From Paenibacillus sp. FSL H8-0079 (GTDB lineage Bacteria > Bacillota > Bacilli > Paenibacillales > Paenibacillaceae): DNA of 64,000 nucleotides. The DNA lies in assembly GCF_037991315.1 (NCBI RefSeq), contig NZ_CP150300.1, positions 6,448,001 through 6,512,000 on the forward strand, read 5' to 3'. A program made the translations under genes and the position numbers. The notes under the pieces were generated by a model that saw only the letters and a list, made by a program, of their open reading frames with translations, searched no databases and was not told the origin of the DNA. This document shows, piece by piece, positions 43,951 through 51,996 of the stretch (positions within the stretch are counted from its first letter, which is position 1; the number at the start of each line of letters is the position of its first letter).

Positions 43951-44997
43951 TTGTTGCAGCTTTCGGAAAAACAGGCACAGGATATTGTCGATAAAATGAT
44001 GCAGGACATCCCCTACAACATCAACATTATGAATGAACACGGCATTATTATGGGGAGCGGGCAGAAGGAACGTGTGGGCACGATTCATCAGGGTGCTGTC
44101 CGCGCGTTAACGACAGGAAGCATGATTGAAGTCTGGCAGGATGGCATACTTGAGAAAATGGGGACCAACGAACCGATTCTAATCAATCAGCAGCATGTCG
44201 GAGTCATTGGCATATCCGGTCATCCGGATGAAGTTCGGCCTTTCTGCAACATCGTGCGTACTACCGTGTCTCTCTTGATCGAACAGCGTAATCAATTGGA
44301 AAGTATGGCGCATGAAGCTTCACGTAAAAAAGCCTTTATCGAACGACTGCTGAATCAATCGGGTTCCTACTCACAAAAGGTCAAAAAGGAAGCCCTGCAA
44401 TATCGTATCGATCTGCAGTTGCCAACCGTTCTTCTATATGTCCGTTTCCCCGGGAAATCCATCGCGGCTGACACTGAGATCAACCGAATATTGCTCCAAG
44501 TTCCCTCATTCTCTGTTGAAGGTGATGGCGACACACAGATCATCCTGATCCAGAATGAAGCAGACGTTGATACGATGGTCCAGCGTTTGAGACAGGTCAC
44601 TCCCGAAGCATTCATCGCGGTCAGCCGAAAAGAAGCCAATATCGCCACCGGGTATGAACAGGCCCGGTCTGTGATGAACATTCTACTGGCACTTCAACCA
44701 GACTCACCGATCATTCGGTATGAGGATGTCCCCTTTCTGGTACGATTCAGTGCAGCTGATCTAACACCTCATGCTAACATCGTTAGCAAACTTGAGGATA
44801 CAGCTGACCTGCTGGATACGTTGCGCAGTTTTATCCATCATAACGGCAGCATGACCACGACAGCAGACCATCTCAATATTCATCGCAATACCCTTCAATA
44901 TCGTCTCAAACGCATACAGACCCTGACAGGCAAAGACCCGCGTAATTGGTTGGAGCTCATCGAGCTTACCCACGGACTACTCGCGTTCTATCAGTAG
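43951..44997 (+). CDS. cdaR: CdaR-family sugar-diacid regulator
   Basis: 348 residues, start TTG 43951 after GGGGAGGAGCTTCG. N-terminal sugar-diacid recognition domain (LSEKQAQDIVDKMMQDIPYNINIMNEHGIIMGSGQKERVGTIHQGAVRAL; NQQHVGVIGISGHPDEVRPF). C-terminal PucR-type helix-turn-helix TTADHLNIHRNTLQYRLKRIQTLTGKDP. E. coli CdaR activates glucarate, galactarate and glycerate genes. Here it is convergent with glycerate kinase and a GntP-type permease, the expected targets. In other Bacillales this trio recurs. Confidence 0.88.
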   Translation: MLQLSEKQAQDIVDKMMQDIPYNINIMNEHGIIMGSGQKERVGTIHQGAVRALTTGSMIEVWQDGILEKMGTNEPILINQQHVGVIGISGHPDEVRPFCNIVRTTVSLLIEQRNQLESMAHEASRKKAFIERLLNQSGSYSQKVKKEALQYRIDLQLPTVLLYVRFPGKSIAADTEINRILLQVPSFSVEGDGDTQIILIQNEADVDTMVQRLRQVTPEAFIAVSRKEANIATGYEQARSVMNILLALQPDSPIIRYEDVPFLVRFSAADLTPHANIVSKLEDTADLLDTLRSFIHHNGSMTTTADHLNIHRNTLQYRLKRIQTLTGKDPRNWLELIELTHGLLAFYQ

Positions 44998-45021
44998 CGT
45001 CAGAACAGCTTCGAGGATGGC

Positions 45022-45076
45022 AAAAGACGAGACACAGATCACCTGATTTCAGGCATATCCGTATCCCGTCTTTTTC
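45022..45076. terminator. Bidirectional terminator between cdaR and glycerate kinase
   Basis: AAAAGACGAGA (45022-45032) pairs with TCCCGTCTTTTT (45064-45075) with one mismatch, around a 30-base loop. T-runs lie on both strands. Confidence 0.6.
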
Positions 45077-45117
45077 ACATCTCATTCCAATACGTCGGAT
45101 TTATGCAAAATGCTCAC

Positions 45118-46284
45118 CTAAGATAGTAGGCCCAGTTTCAGCACCCGGGCAATATTCTCGGTTGTACGCTCCACATTCTCCGGCCCTTCTCGCAATAGTC
45201 GCTCGAGTTCTGCTGCCCCAGGCACAATACCAAATATGGCATCAATGCCTTCCCCGTACAGGGTGTCGATCCCTTCGCCCACGCAGCCTGCAACGGCAAT
45301 TACAGGTTTACCCGCTTCCTTGGCTGCCCGAGCAACGCCATAGGGGGTCTTGCCAAATTTCGTTTGAAAGTCGATACCGCCTTCGCCCGTAAATACCACA
45401 TCCGCAGCAATCAATTTTTCACGCAACCCGGTATATTCAATGACAATTTCAATTCCTTTACGTAGTACAGCTTGTGTAAAAATCAAGAGTCCCGCACCCA
45501 ATCCGCCAGCCGCTCCGGCACCGGGTATATCACGGATATCTTTGTGCAGCTGCTGCTTTACGACATCTGCATAATGGGACAGGTTCGCATCCAGCTGCTC
45601 AACTATCTCTGGGGTAGCCCCTTTTTGCGGCCCAAACACCCTTGATGCACCATGCTCCCCACAGAGCGGATTGGTCACATCACAGGCTACAATGAACTCC
45701 ACTTCCTGCAAACGCTCATCCAGACCCGACACATCAATCTGGGCCAGTTGATCCAAAACCCCGCCACCCCGCGCAAGAGGTTGACCCTGTGCATCCAGAA
45801 ACTTCGCACCAAGTGCTTCAGCCATGCCCGCACCACCATCATTGGTCGCGCTGCCACCAATGCCGATGATGATTTTACGTATGCCAAGATCCAGACATGC
45901 TCGAATCAACTCTCCCGTTCCATAGGTTGTCGTCCGTAGCGGATCTCGGTTTTCTTTGGTTACCAGATGTATGCCACTGGCCGATGCCATCTCGATGGCC
46001 GCCGTTGTTCCGTCACCCAGAATGCCATACTGGGCAGTCACTGTCTGACCTAATGGCCCGCTCACCTCTTGCTGGTGAAGGGAACCGCCGGAAGCATCCA
46101 CAAGGGACTGCACCGTACCTTCCCCACCATCCGCCATGGGTACATGAATATAACCTGCCGTCGGATATATTTTACGCAAACCTTTTTCCATAGCGATACA
46201 TACTTCTTTCGCTGTCATGCTTTCTTTGAACGAATCCGGTGCCAAAACAAATGTCTTCTCTCTAGTATCTCCAGTTTCTCTCAT
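45118..46284 (-). CDS. glxK: Glycerate kinase
   Basis: About 388 residues from ATG 46284 (GGAGTGAGAG before it; GTG 46293 is an alternative). Type-II glycerate kinase (GlxK/GarK family): FVLAPDSFKESMTAKEVCIAMEKG, PMADGGEGTVQSLVDA, IGIGGSATNDGGAGMAEALGAKF, PGAGAAGGLGAGLLIF, DVVFTGEGGIDFQTKFGKTPYGVA. It phosphorylates glycerate for entry into glycolysis. GntP-type permease lies 30 bp upstream in the same direction, and the CdaR regulator is convergent. Confidence 0.93.
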   Translation of the reverse strand: MRETGDTREKTFVLAPDSFKESMTAKEVCIAMEKGLRKIYPTAGYIHVPMADGGEGTVQSLVDASGGSLHQQEVSGPLGQTVTAQYGILGDGTTAAIEMASASGIHLVTKENRDPLRTTTYGTGELIRACLDLGIRKIIIGIGGSATNDGGAGMAEALGAKFLDAQGQPLARGGGVLDQLAQIDVSGLDERLQEVEFIVACDVTNPLCGEHGASRVFGPQKGATPEIVEQLDANLSHYADVVKQQLHKDIRDIPGAGAAGGLGAGLLIFTQAVLRKGIEIVIEYTGLREKLIAADVVFTGEGGIDFQTKFGKTPYGVARAAKEAGKPVIAVAGCVGEGIDTLYGEGIDAIFGIVPGAAELERLLREGPENVERTTENIARVLKLGLLS

Positions 46285-46314
46285 CTCTCTCACTCCATCC
46301 GTTAGATTAAAGAA

Positions 46315-47610
46315 TTAAAGAATAAATCCGTACAGTAACGTCGCTACGATAGCCATCGTGCCACCTACAATCGCTTCATATGGAATAACGCCCATCCGCT
46401 GACGAATCGTCATCTTCATGCTGTCAGCCGACACGTGGAAGTAATTGCCCTGTGGCAAGGAATCGATAACGGTTGCCCCGGTGTGCACCATAACGGCAGC
46501 TGCGAGCGGCGCTGTTCCCATGTTCAGGATCGCGTCACCGAAGGAGCCCGTTGCCAGAATAACCCCCGTTGACGTTGAAGCTGTCGCTGCCGCCATCAGA
46601 ATCCCCGCAATCGGTGCGAGGAAGGTACCGGATATTCCCGATGCTTCAATCAGACCAACCACTTGACCTGACAGATCTGAAGCAGAGATGAGTCCTGCAA
46701 TTCCTCCTGCACCCACCAGAATGAGCACGGTTGCTGTCATTTTATTTAATCCTGCGGTTGAATATTTTACGATGTTTCTGCCTTGTCCCATTGCCAGCAT
46801 ACCGATAATTCCTGCAATCGGCAGGATATACATTGCATCCACTTTGAATGTGGACAATGCTTCAATGCCCGCAATAGAGCCAATAGGATTGATCATCAAC
46901 AGAATGATCGCAACCAACGGGGCAACAATGGCTTTGCCAAGTGGCGGGTATTGAGATGTATCTACATCACCCTGATCTGCTTCCTGATTAGAAACCATAA
47001 CCCCTTTGTTCTTAAGCATTGAAGCTACAATTACAGTTACAATCAAGCCGCAGATCGCTGGAATTACGCCTGCCAACATGACGTTGCTCAGATCCAGATC
47101 GAACCCTCGCGCTGCTGCAATGGTATTGGGATTCGGGGAGATAATGTTCCCCGCCTTACCCCCACCCGATAAGGCCAGCAGTAATGCCAGTTTGGATATA
47201 CCCATTTTATTACCTACAGACAAGGCAATCGGTGCAACGATCAGTACAGCTACGGGGATAAATACCCCAACCGCGGTAATGATCATCGTGGCCAGTGCCA
47301 GCGCCAGAATGGCTTTGCTTCCGCCAAATTTACGTACGATCGCCTGCGCTATCGTCTCCGCGGCTCCCGATTCCATCATCACACCTGCAAGCACCCCGGC
47401 AGCCAGTACCCGGAGTACGGTTCCCATGACACTTTGCGTGCCATCCACCAGTATATTTACGGTCTCTTCCAGATTCGCTCCGCCAATTAAAGCGCCTACA
47501 ATTGCACCCAGAAATAAAGAATAGACCGGATTCAGCTTCCTCAAAATCAAAATGATCGCAATAGCCAGTCCTGCCAGAGCACCAATCCAGCTAATCGTTA
47601 ATGGTTCCAT
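46315..47610 (-). CDS. GntP-family permease (gluconate/glycerate type)
   Basis: 431 residues from ATG 47610 (GGGGGCAATTGACA). About 12 hydrophobic spans; GAIVGALIGGANLEETVNILVDGTQSVMGTVLRVLAAGVLAGVMMESGAAETIA and SGGGKAGNIISPNPNTIAAARGFDL are typical of GntP-type proton symporters. Next to glycerate kinase, so glycerate or a sugar acid is the probable substrate. It is the first gene of the two-gene operon. Confidence 0.9.
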   Translation of the reverse strand: MEPLTISWIGALAGLAIAIILILRKLNPVYSLFLGAIVGALIGGANLEETVNILVDGTQSVMGTVLRVLAAGVLAGVMMESGAAETIAQAIVRKFGGSKAILALALATMIITAVGVFIPVAVLIVAPIALSVGNKMGISKLALLLALSGGGKAGNIISPNPNTIAAARGFDLDLSNVMLAGVIPAICGLIVTVIVASMLKNKGVMVSNQEADQGDVDTSQYPPLGKAIVAPLVAIILLMINPIGSIAGIEALSTFKVDAMYILPIAGIIGMLAMGQGRNIVKYSTAGLNKMTATVLILVGAGGIAGLISASDLSGQVVGLIEASGISGTFLAPIAGILMAAATASTSTGVILATGSFGDAILNMGTAPLAAAVMVHTGATVIDSLPQGNYFHVSADSMKMTIRQRMGVIPYEAIVGGTMAIVATLLYGFIL

Positions 47611-47728
47611 TGTCAATTGCCCCCTATGCACTTGTTGAACACGCTTTCATTATAGTTGCTGGAGGCCAGAATAAATATTGATGAAAGGACGAAATTCATT
47701 GTGCATATGCACAATGAATCCCATCACC

Positions 47729-48163
47729 CTAGAGGAGAACACGGTTTTCCATGATATTTTTCATGCTGATATGAGATTTCGAGGGTCCAAGCTTCACCAG
47801 TGAATCCTGAAACTCGGCAAGTTCTTCGATGGACGCCGTCTGTACTTTGATCAGATAGTTATACTCACCGCTAATGCGATAGACGTCCGTGACTTCGATG
47901 GCCTGTTCACAGAACTGAACCAACTCGTCGCAATGTTCTGTTTTGAGCAAAATAAATGTTGTGGTACCACGGTTTAATTGGGCCAGATTATAGATCGTCG
48001 AATATCCCGTGATTACACCTCTCTCCTCCAGTTTCAGGATTCTTTCCTTAACCGAAGGCTGGGACATGTTAATTTCTTTGCTAATCTGTGCAATGGGCAT
48101 ACGTGCATGATGTTGCAGCAAGCGCATAATCTGCTGATCGATCTCATCTATGATGTGTTCCAT
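47729..48163 (-). CDS. Lrp/AsnC-family transcriptional regulator
   Basis: 144 residues. N-terminal helix-turn-helix: DEIDQQIMRLLQHHARMPIAQISKEINMSQPSVKERILKLEERGVITGYST; C-terminal RAM domain (TTFILLKTEHCDELVQFCEQAIEVTDVYRISGEYNYLIKVQTASIEELAEF). Such regulators form octamers and sense amino acids. Divergent from the VOC gene; no amino-acid transport gene is adjacent. Start ATG 48163 with GGAGGTTTACAA. Confidence 0.9.
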   Translation of the reverse strand: MEHIIDEIDQQIMRLLQHHARMPIAQISKEINMSQPSVKERILKLEERGVITGYSTIYNLAQLNRGTTTFILLKTEHCDELVQFCEQAIEVTDVYRISGEYNYLIKVQTASIEELAEFQDSLVKLGPSKSHISMKNIMENRVLL

Positions 48164-48316
48164 TTGTAAACCTCCGAGTTATTGCCTTATTTAATAAGGT
48201 TTTCTGTATAAATAAACTAATAAATTATATATGTTATCTCATTATATCCTTTGATATCATATGGTTCCAACGCGAAATTCTCCCTATACTTTAGAATATA
48301 ATCTGAAGAGGGAGCG

Positions 48317-48790
48317 ATGAACGTGAGTGTTATAGGACTTGCACATGTGGCCATTCAGGCCCGAAATTATAAAGATACCTTGGCGTTTTATACAAAAGTA
48401 TTAGGATTCAAGGTCGGTCACTCCTGGAGTTTGCCTTCCTTCCACATTACCGAGGCATGTATGTTGATCTCTCCGGATCAGCGTACATGTATTGAGGTAT
48501 TTGACCCAAAAGCCGTCATTCCCGCCGAGGGTGAACCTGCCACCTCTCCTGAAGAGGTCCGGCACGGCGCACTATTACATTTCGCCTTTTACGTGCACGA
48601 TGTAGAAGACATCTATCAGCGAGCGCTCGCATATGGAGCCAAGACCTATGTTGCACCGGATTGGATATCGCTTGGAGAACCTGCACTTCGGGTTAAAAAC
48701 GCACTCGTCCACAGTCCCAATGGTGAAGTGATTGAATTCCTTGAAGAGGTTAATTTCGACCGATCCTCATCCTCACCATCATCTATATGA
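48317..48790 (+). CDS. VOC-family (glyoxalase/bleomycin-resistance-like) protein
   Basis: 157 residues from ATG 48317 (AGAGGGAGCG); GTG 48323 is possible. GLAHVAIQARNYKDTLAFYTKVLGFKVGHSW and LLHFAFYVHDVEDIYQRALAYGAKTYVAPDWI...FLE with metal ligand candidates His-9-like, His in LLHFAF and Glu in EVIEFLEEV. This is the lactoylglutathione-lyase-like subgroup. The substrate is unknown. Followed by a good terminator. Confidence 0.85.
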   Translation: MNVSVIGLAHVAIQARNYKDTLAFYTKVLGFKVGHSWSLPSFHITEACMLISPDQRTCIEVFDPKAVIPAEGEPATSPEEVRHGALLHFAFYVHDVEDIYQRALAYGAKTYVAPDWISLGEPALRVKNALVHSPNGEVIEFLEEVNFDRSSSSPSSI

Positions 48791-48798
48791 AGTACACA

Positions 48799-48842
48799 AA
48801 CAGCCTGTTGCCTCTTCATCCGTGGCAGCAGGCTGTTTTATA
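48799..48842 (+). terminator. Terminator of the VOC gene
   Basis: AACAGCCTGTTGCC and GGCAGCAGGCTGTT form a long stem with one bulge, followed by TTATAG. The minus side also has T residues and may stop the convergent gene. Confidence 0.75.
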
Positions 48843-48880
48843 GTGGGACTTTCTTGGGAGCATCAGCACATGCACCTACC

Positions 48881-49435
48881 CTACTCTTGCTCTGCATTCC
48901 CCAGCGTATACTCGCTTAGCTTCCCTTCATAGACCAGCTGCAATCGTTCACTCTGGCGAAAATCATCCGGTGTCACCAGCGCAGGCAGCTTGTTCCACAG
49001 CTTGATGCCTGAACGTTGCAGAATCTCGGCTACAAATTGAGAACAAAAGTAGGAGTTGCTGAACTCCACAGGTTCCTTGAGCGTAATGCCGATCACGCCG
49101 AGCAGATTGTACATATATTTCTGGCGACTGCGGATGAAGATGTGCAGCACACGTTTCATCTTTTCCACTTCACGATCCGTCACCTGAAGTTTGTATATGA
49201 CACATGTGGTATTGGGATACTTGCTGTATGTACCTGTCTGAATATCTTCCTTCACAAATCCACCGTTCAACGGATTGCTTGGATGCTTGCGGCCGAAGCT
49301 GTACAGTTCGGTTAATTCCCGGTCAAATGAGATTGATGCGTGATTATATGGCGCCCGGGTATAGCTCTGAATAACCTTGGTAAACAGCGTTCCTGTATTC
49401 GTAAGCAGGATATAGATGGAGCGTTCATCTGTCAT
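48881..49435 (-). CDS. Permuted-papain/NlpC-P60-like cysteine hydrolase family protein
   Basis: About 184 residues from ATG 49435 (AAGGGGAAATTTTGCT). The order of motifs is His first (RAPYNHASISFD, about residue 35) and Cys later (SNSYFCSQFVAEIL, about residue 137), as in the circularly permuted papain-fold group (YiiX/YebB-like, DUF830). No signal peptide. Such enzymes may hydrolyse amide bonds of lipids or peptides. Single gene, divergent from the CdsA-like gene. The family call is made from the motif order and spacing only. Confidence 0.7.
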   Translation of the reverse strand: MTDERSIYILLTNTGTLFTKVIQSYTRAPYNHASISFDRELTELYSFGRKHPSNPLNGGFVKEDIQTGTYSKYPNTTCVIYKLQVTDREVEKMKRVLHIFIRSRQKYMYNLLGVIGITLKEPVEFSNSYFCSQFVAEILQRSGIKLWNKLPALVTPDDFRQSERLQLVYEGKLSEYTLGNAEQE

Positions 49436-49531
49436 AGCAAAATTTCCCCTTATCAAGTTGGCACTATTCCTTCATAATAACATAGGTACCCTATAATGGA
49501 ATCTTACTTTGAATAAGCAGGTGATCGGTAC

Positions 49532-50449
49532 GTGAGCAGTTCACTCTTTACACTAACGCTAATCTTTACAGCTTTACTTGTGATACATATCGTGTACAAA
49601 ATTATTGCAAAGCTTCAGCCAACCAAAGACTATTCAGGCATCGGCCAAAAAATCAAAACCTGGTGGGGCATGTTCGTGATCTTTTGCCTCGCCACCCTTT
49701 TTAACCCCATCGTGTCCCTCATCTCCCTCATGGTGCTTGCATTCTTTTCTCTCAAAGAATACTTCTCCATGATTCGCAGTACACGCAAAGCCGACCGCAG
49801 GCTGTTCCTATGGGCGTATCTGGCGATTCCGGTTCAGTTCTACTGGATCTACATTGGATGGTATGGCATGTTTATCGTGTTTATTCCACTATATGTGTTC
49901 CTGGTACTTCCCTTGCCACGCCTGATTAACAAAGGCACGGTCGGTTTCCTGCGCAGTGTCAGCTCCACACAATGGGGATTAATGCTGATGGTGTTTGGAC
50001 TGAGTCACCTTGCCTATTTCCCATTTGCCACACCGGAGTACGGGTCCAAGCTGGTGCTGTTTCTCGTCGTGTTAACGCAGCTTAACGATGTGGTGCATTA
50101 TCTGGTCTCTCTCTATCTGGGCAAACGAAAAGTGGTGCCCACGGCCAATCCTTTTGTCACCTGGGAAGGATTCGCCTGTGCATTCATTGTAACGACAGCA
50201 ACGTCTTATTTTATCCATCCTTACCTGACGCCATTTGATTGGAAATTCTCGCTGTTCATCGGGGTGCTGATCAGTCTGGCTGGATTCTTCGGCAGTCTGA
50301 CGGTGTCCGTACTGAAGCGCGACCTACTAATCGGGGATGATAACAAGTTCGATTCGCTCAAAAAAAGCTACCTAAGCCGGGTCGACAGCCTGACTTACAC
50401 CTCTCCGGTTATGTTCCACGTGGTCCGTTATTTCTTTGACTTTATGTAG
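49532..50449 (+). CDS. CdsA-like phosphatidate cytidylyltransferase family protein
   Basis: 305 residues from GTG 49532 (AGGTGATCGGTAC). About eight hydrophobic spans. The C-terminal part SVLKRDLLIGDDNKFDSLKKSYLSRVDSLTYTSPVMFHVVRYFF follows the CdsA signature (S-x-x-K-R-x(4)-D...D-R-x-D-S), and QLNDVVHYLVS and PFVTWEGFACAFI lie at expected places. CdsA makes CDP-diacylglycerol from phosphatidate and CTP. Since an essential cdsA normally lies near dxr and uppS, this looks like an accessory paralogue. Active-site form differs slightly (KRDLLIGDD), so activity is probable, not certain. Confidence 0.82.
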   Translation: MSSSLFTLTLIFTALLVIHIVYKIIAKLQPTKDYSGIGQKIKTWWGMFVIFCLATLFNPIVSLISLMVLAFFSLKEYFSMIRSTRKADRRLFLWAYLAIPVQFYWIYIGWYGMFIVFIPLYVFLVLPLPRLINKGTVGFLRSVSSTQWGLMLMVFGLSHLAYFPFATPEYGSKLVLFLVVLTQLNDVVHYLVSLYLGKRKVVPTANPFVTWEGFACAFIVTTATSYFIHPYLTPFDWKFSLFIGVLISLAGFFGSLTVSVLKRDLLIGDDNKFDSLKKSYLSRVDSLTYTSPVMFHVVRYFFDFM

Positions 50450-50486
50450 GCACAGATGGATCAGTGATCTTGTAATCATGGATGTC

Positions 50487-50516
50487 AAAAAAAGCAGCCC
50501 ACGTGGCTGCTTTTCC
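50487..50516. terminator. Bidirectional terminator between the CdsA-like and lipoprotein genes
   Basis: AAAAGCAGCC-CACG-TGGCTGCTTTT: near-perfect 10-bp stem with a short loop. Best T-run (T7) on the minus strand, T4 on the plus strand. Confidence 0.82.
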
Positions 50517-50556
50517 TGTTCATCAGGCTCCAGACGGAGCGTTAATATTGTGTCTA

Positions 50557-51129
50557 TTACTTCAACGTAATTTCTTTCTCCGACATGATTTGGTCTCCCT
50601 CATCATTCGTGAACACAAACGTGGCTTTGCCGCGCTCGCCCTTCATCTCATCCGAATAGATAAATCCGGAGAATTGTCCATTGCCGCTAAAGTAAAATCC
50701 ATCTTCGCCGTTGGCGCCATGTTCAATGGCTTCCTGTAGCGAATTCACAATCGTGACCGTGTTAGACGTCCAACGCATCTCCGTTAGTGCATAACCCTTA
50801 GGAACCTGTTTAATTCCAAAATCAAAGCTGTTGCCCTCCATCGGTTTCTCCGACTGGTCGATGACGATATCAATCTGCTCCGACGGTTCAGTGGACTCCG
50901 ATTGAGCCGTAGGCTTTCCCTCATCACCACTGGCGCTACCCTTATCATTGTTATTCTTCGCATCCGCATTGGGAACAGAGCTTTCTCCAGCTTCCTCTAC
51001 GGGCTGCTTCGATTCCGGATAGGCATGTTCCTGAACCGATTCACCACTAGTGCCACAGGCACTGACGAATAACGAAATACATAGCACAGACATGCAAAGT
51101 GTAGATTTCTTTATATTCATTTTCATCAT
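50557..51129 (-). CDS. Secreted lipoprotein of unknown function (190 aa)
   Basis: ATG 51129 after GGGAGAACTAG. Signal MKMNIKKSTLCMSVLCISLFVSAC with lipobox VSAC, then about 70 residues of Ser/Glu/Asn/Asp/Lys-rich low-complexity linker, then a C-terminal beta-rich part of about 90 residues (GNSFDFGIKQVPKGYALTEMRWTSNTVTIVNSLQEAIEHGANGEDGFYFSGNGQFSGFIYSDEMKGERGKATFVFTNDEGDQI). I do not recognise the family. Outer membrane-face anchoring is likely. Terminator shared with the CdsA-like gene. Confidence 0.75.
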   Translation of the reverse strand: MMKMNIKKSTLCMSVLCISLFVSACGTSGESVQEHAYPESKQPVEEAGESSVPNADAKNNNDKGSASGDEGKPTAQSESTEPSEQIDIVIDQSEKPMEGNSFDFGIKQVPKGYALTEMRWTSNTVTIVNSLQEAIEHGANGEDGFYFSGNGQFSGFIYSDEMKGERGKATFVFTNDEGDQIMSEKEITLK

Positions 51130-51306
51130 CTAGTTCTCCCTTCATTCATCTACAGCACATAGATCCAACACACCACTTACTAATCACTACACCATATCGT
51201 CCCTCATGAAGCTCCATTATATGTAAATGATTATTAAATTAAGTATGCGGTTGCACTTCGATGAATAAAGAAAGCACTCTGTTAATGGTGTCATGCACCG
51301 TTTATT

Positions 51307-51684
51307 TTATCGATCAAACCCTGGCAAGACTAAAACTTGTCCAATTTGGATGGAGTTATGCTCCAGTTCATTTACCTTTTTGACCGCTTCTATATATACA
51401 CGAGTATCCATCTGCTGAGGTTTATGGGTCAAAGAAATACTCCACAGTGTATCTCCCTGAGATACAACGACCTTGTCCCCTGATAACAACTGCTCATCGC
51501 CGGCAAACACAGTGAACACAGCACTACACCCTATGATTATAATTAGAGCTATGATGACCATCTTCGATAGCCAGGTTGGTATTTTCACACGCTGCATGAA
51601 TTGCTTTTTAACATACAGGGTGCGAGACTCGGACGTTTTTGTATAAACAGGTTCATAAATACTTTTGTACGTGGAATATCTCAT
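51307..51684 (-). CDS. LysM-domain membrane protein (YneA-like)
   Basis: 125 residues, ATG 51684 after GGAGGTCGACTAGA. Cytoplasmic N-terminus of about 40 residues, one membrane span (VIIALIIIIGCSAVFTVFA, about 44-63), then an extracellular LysM domain (VVVSQGDTLWSISLTH...VKKVNELEHNSIQIGQVLVLPG) that binds peptidoglycan. Size and layout resemble YneA, the SOS cell-division suppressor, but no lexA lies beside it, and its promoter motif is shared with the two SLH genes rather than an SOS box, so a cell-wall role of another kind is likely. Confidence 0.8.
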   Translation of the reverse strand: MRYSTYKSIYEPVYTKTSESRTLYVKKQFMQRVKIPTWLSKMVIIALIIIIGCSAVFTVFAGDEQLLSGDKVVVSQGDTLWSISLTHKPQQMDTRVYIEAVKKVNELEHNSIQIGQVLVLPGFDR

Positions 51685-51828
51685 TCTAGTCGACCTCCGA
51701 ACTTTCGTTCCGCTAATCTTTATTTTTTATGCTTACCTATGCATTTTTCCTATAACAATGAACGGTCAATAATCATCTTTTTCGACAAATAGGCATCTTT
51801 GCCTAAGTCACTCCACTTGGATAGGTCT

Positions 51829-51862
51829 ATATTACCAGTTCACTCTAAACAAATTCTGAACA
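51829..51862 (-). promoter_or_regulatory. Activator-type promoter of the LysM gene (shared motif)
   Basis: On the minus strand: TGTTCA (51857-51862), 5 bp, TGTTTA (51846-51851), 11 bp, TAATAT (51829-51834), then AGACCTA. It predicts a 5' leader of about 140 nt before the ATG at 51684. The same arrangement precedes both SLH genes. Confidence 0.65.
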
Positions 51863-51996
51863 AAACGGATTCCATCTCCAATCAGATTCAACATATCGAA
51901 TATTCATGCCTGATTTTCGGCGATGCTTGCTGTAACGCTTTTCTATAATGGAATAAAGATAAAGATTCGATTCTAACGAAGTAAGGACGTGCCCCC

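Noticed and set aside
43951..44997. Purine catabolism regulator PucR as identity of this gene
   Set aside because: The N-terminal domain follows the sugar-diacid (CdaR) pattern and the neighbours are glycerate kinase and a GntP permease, not purine genes.
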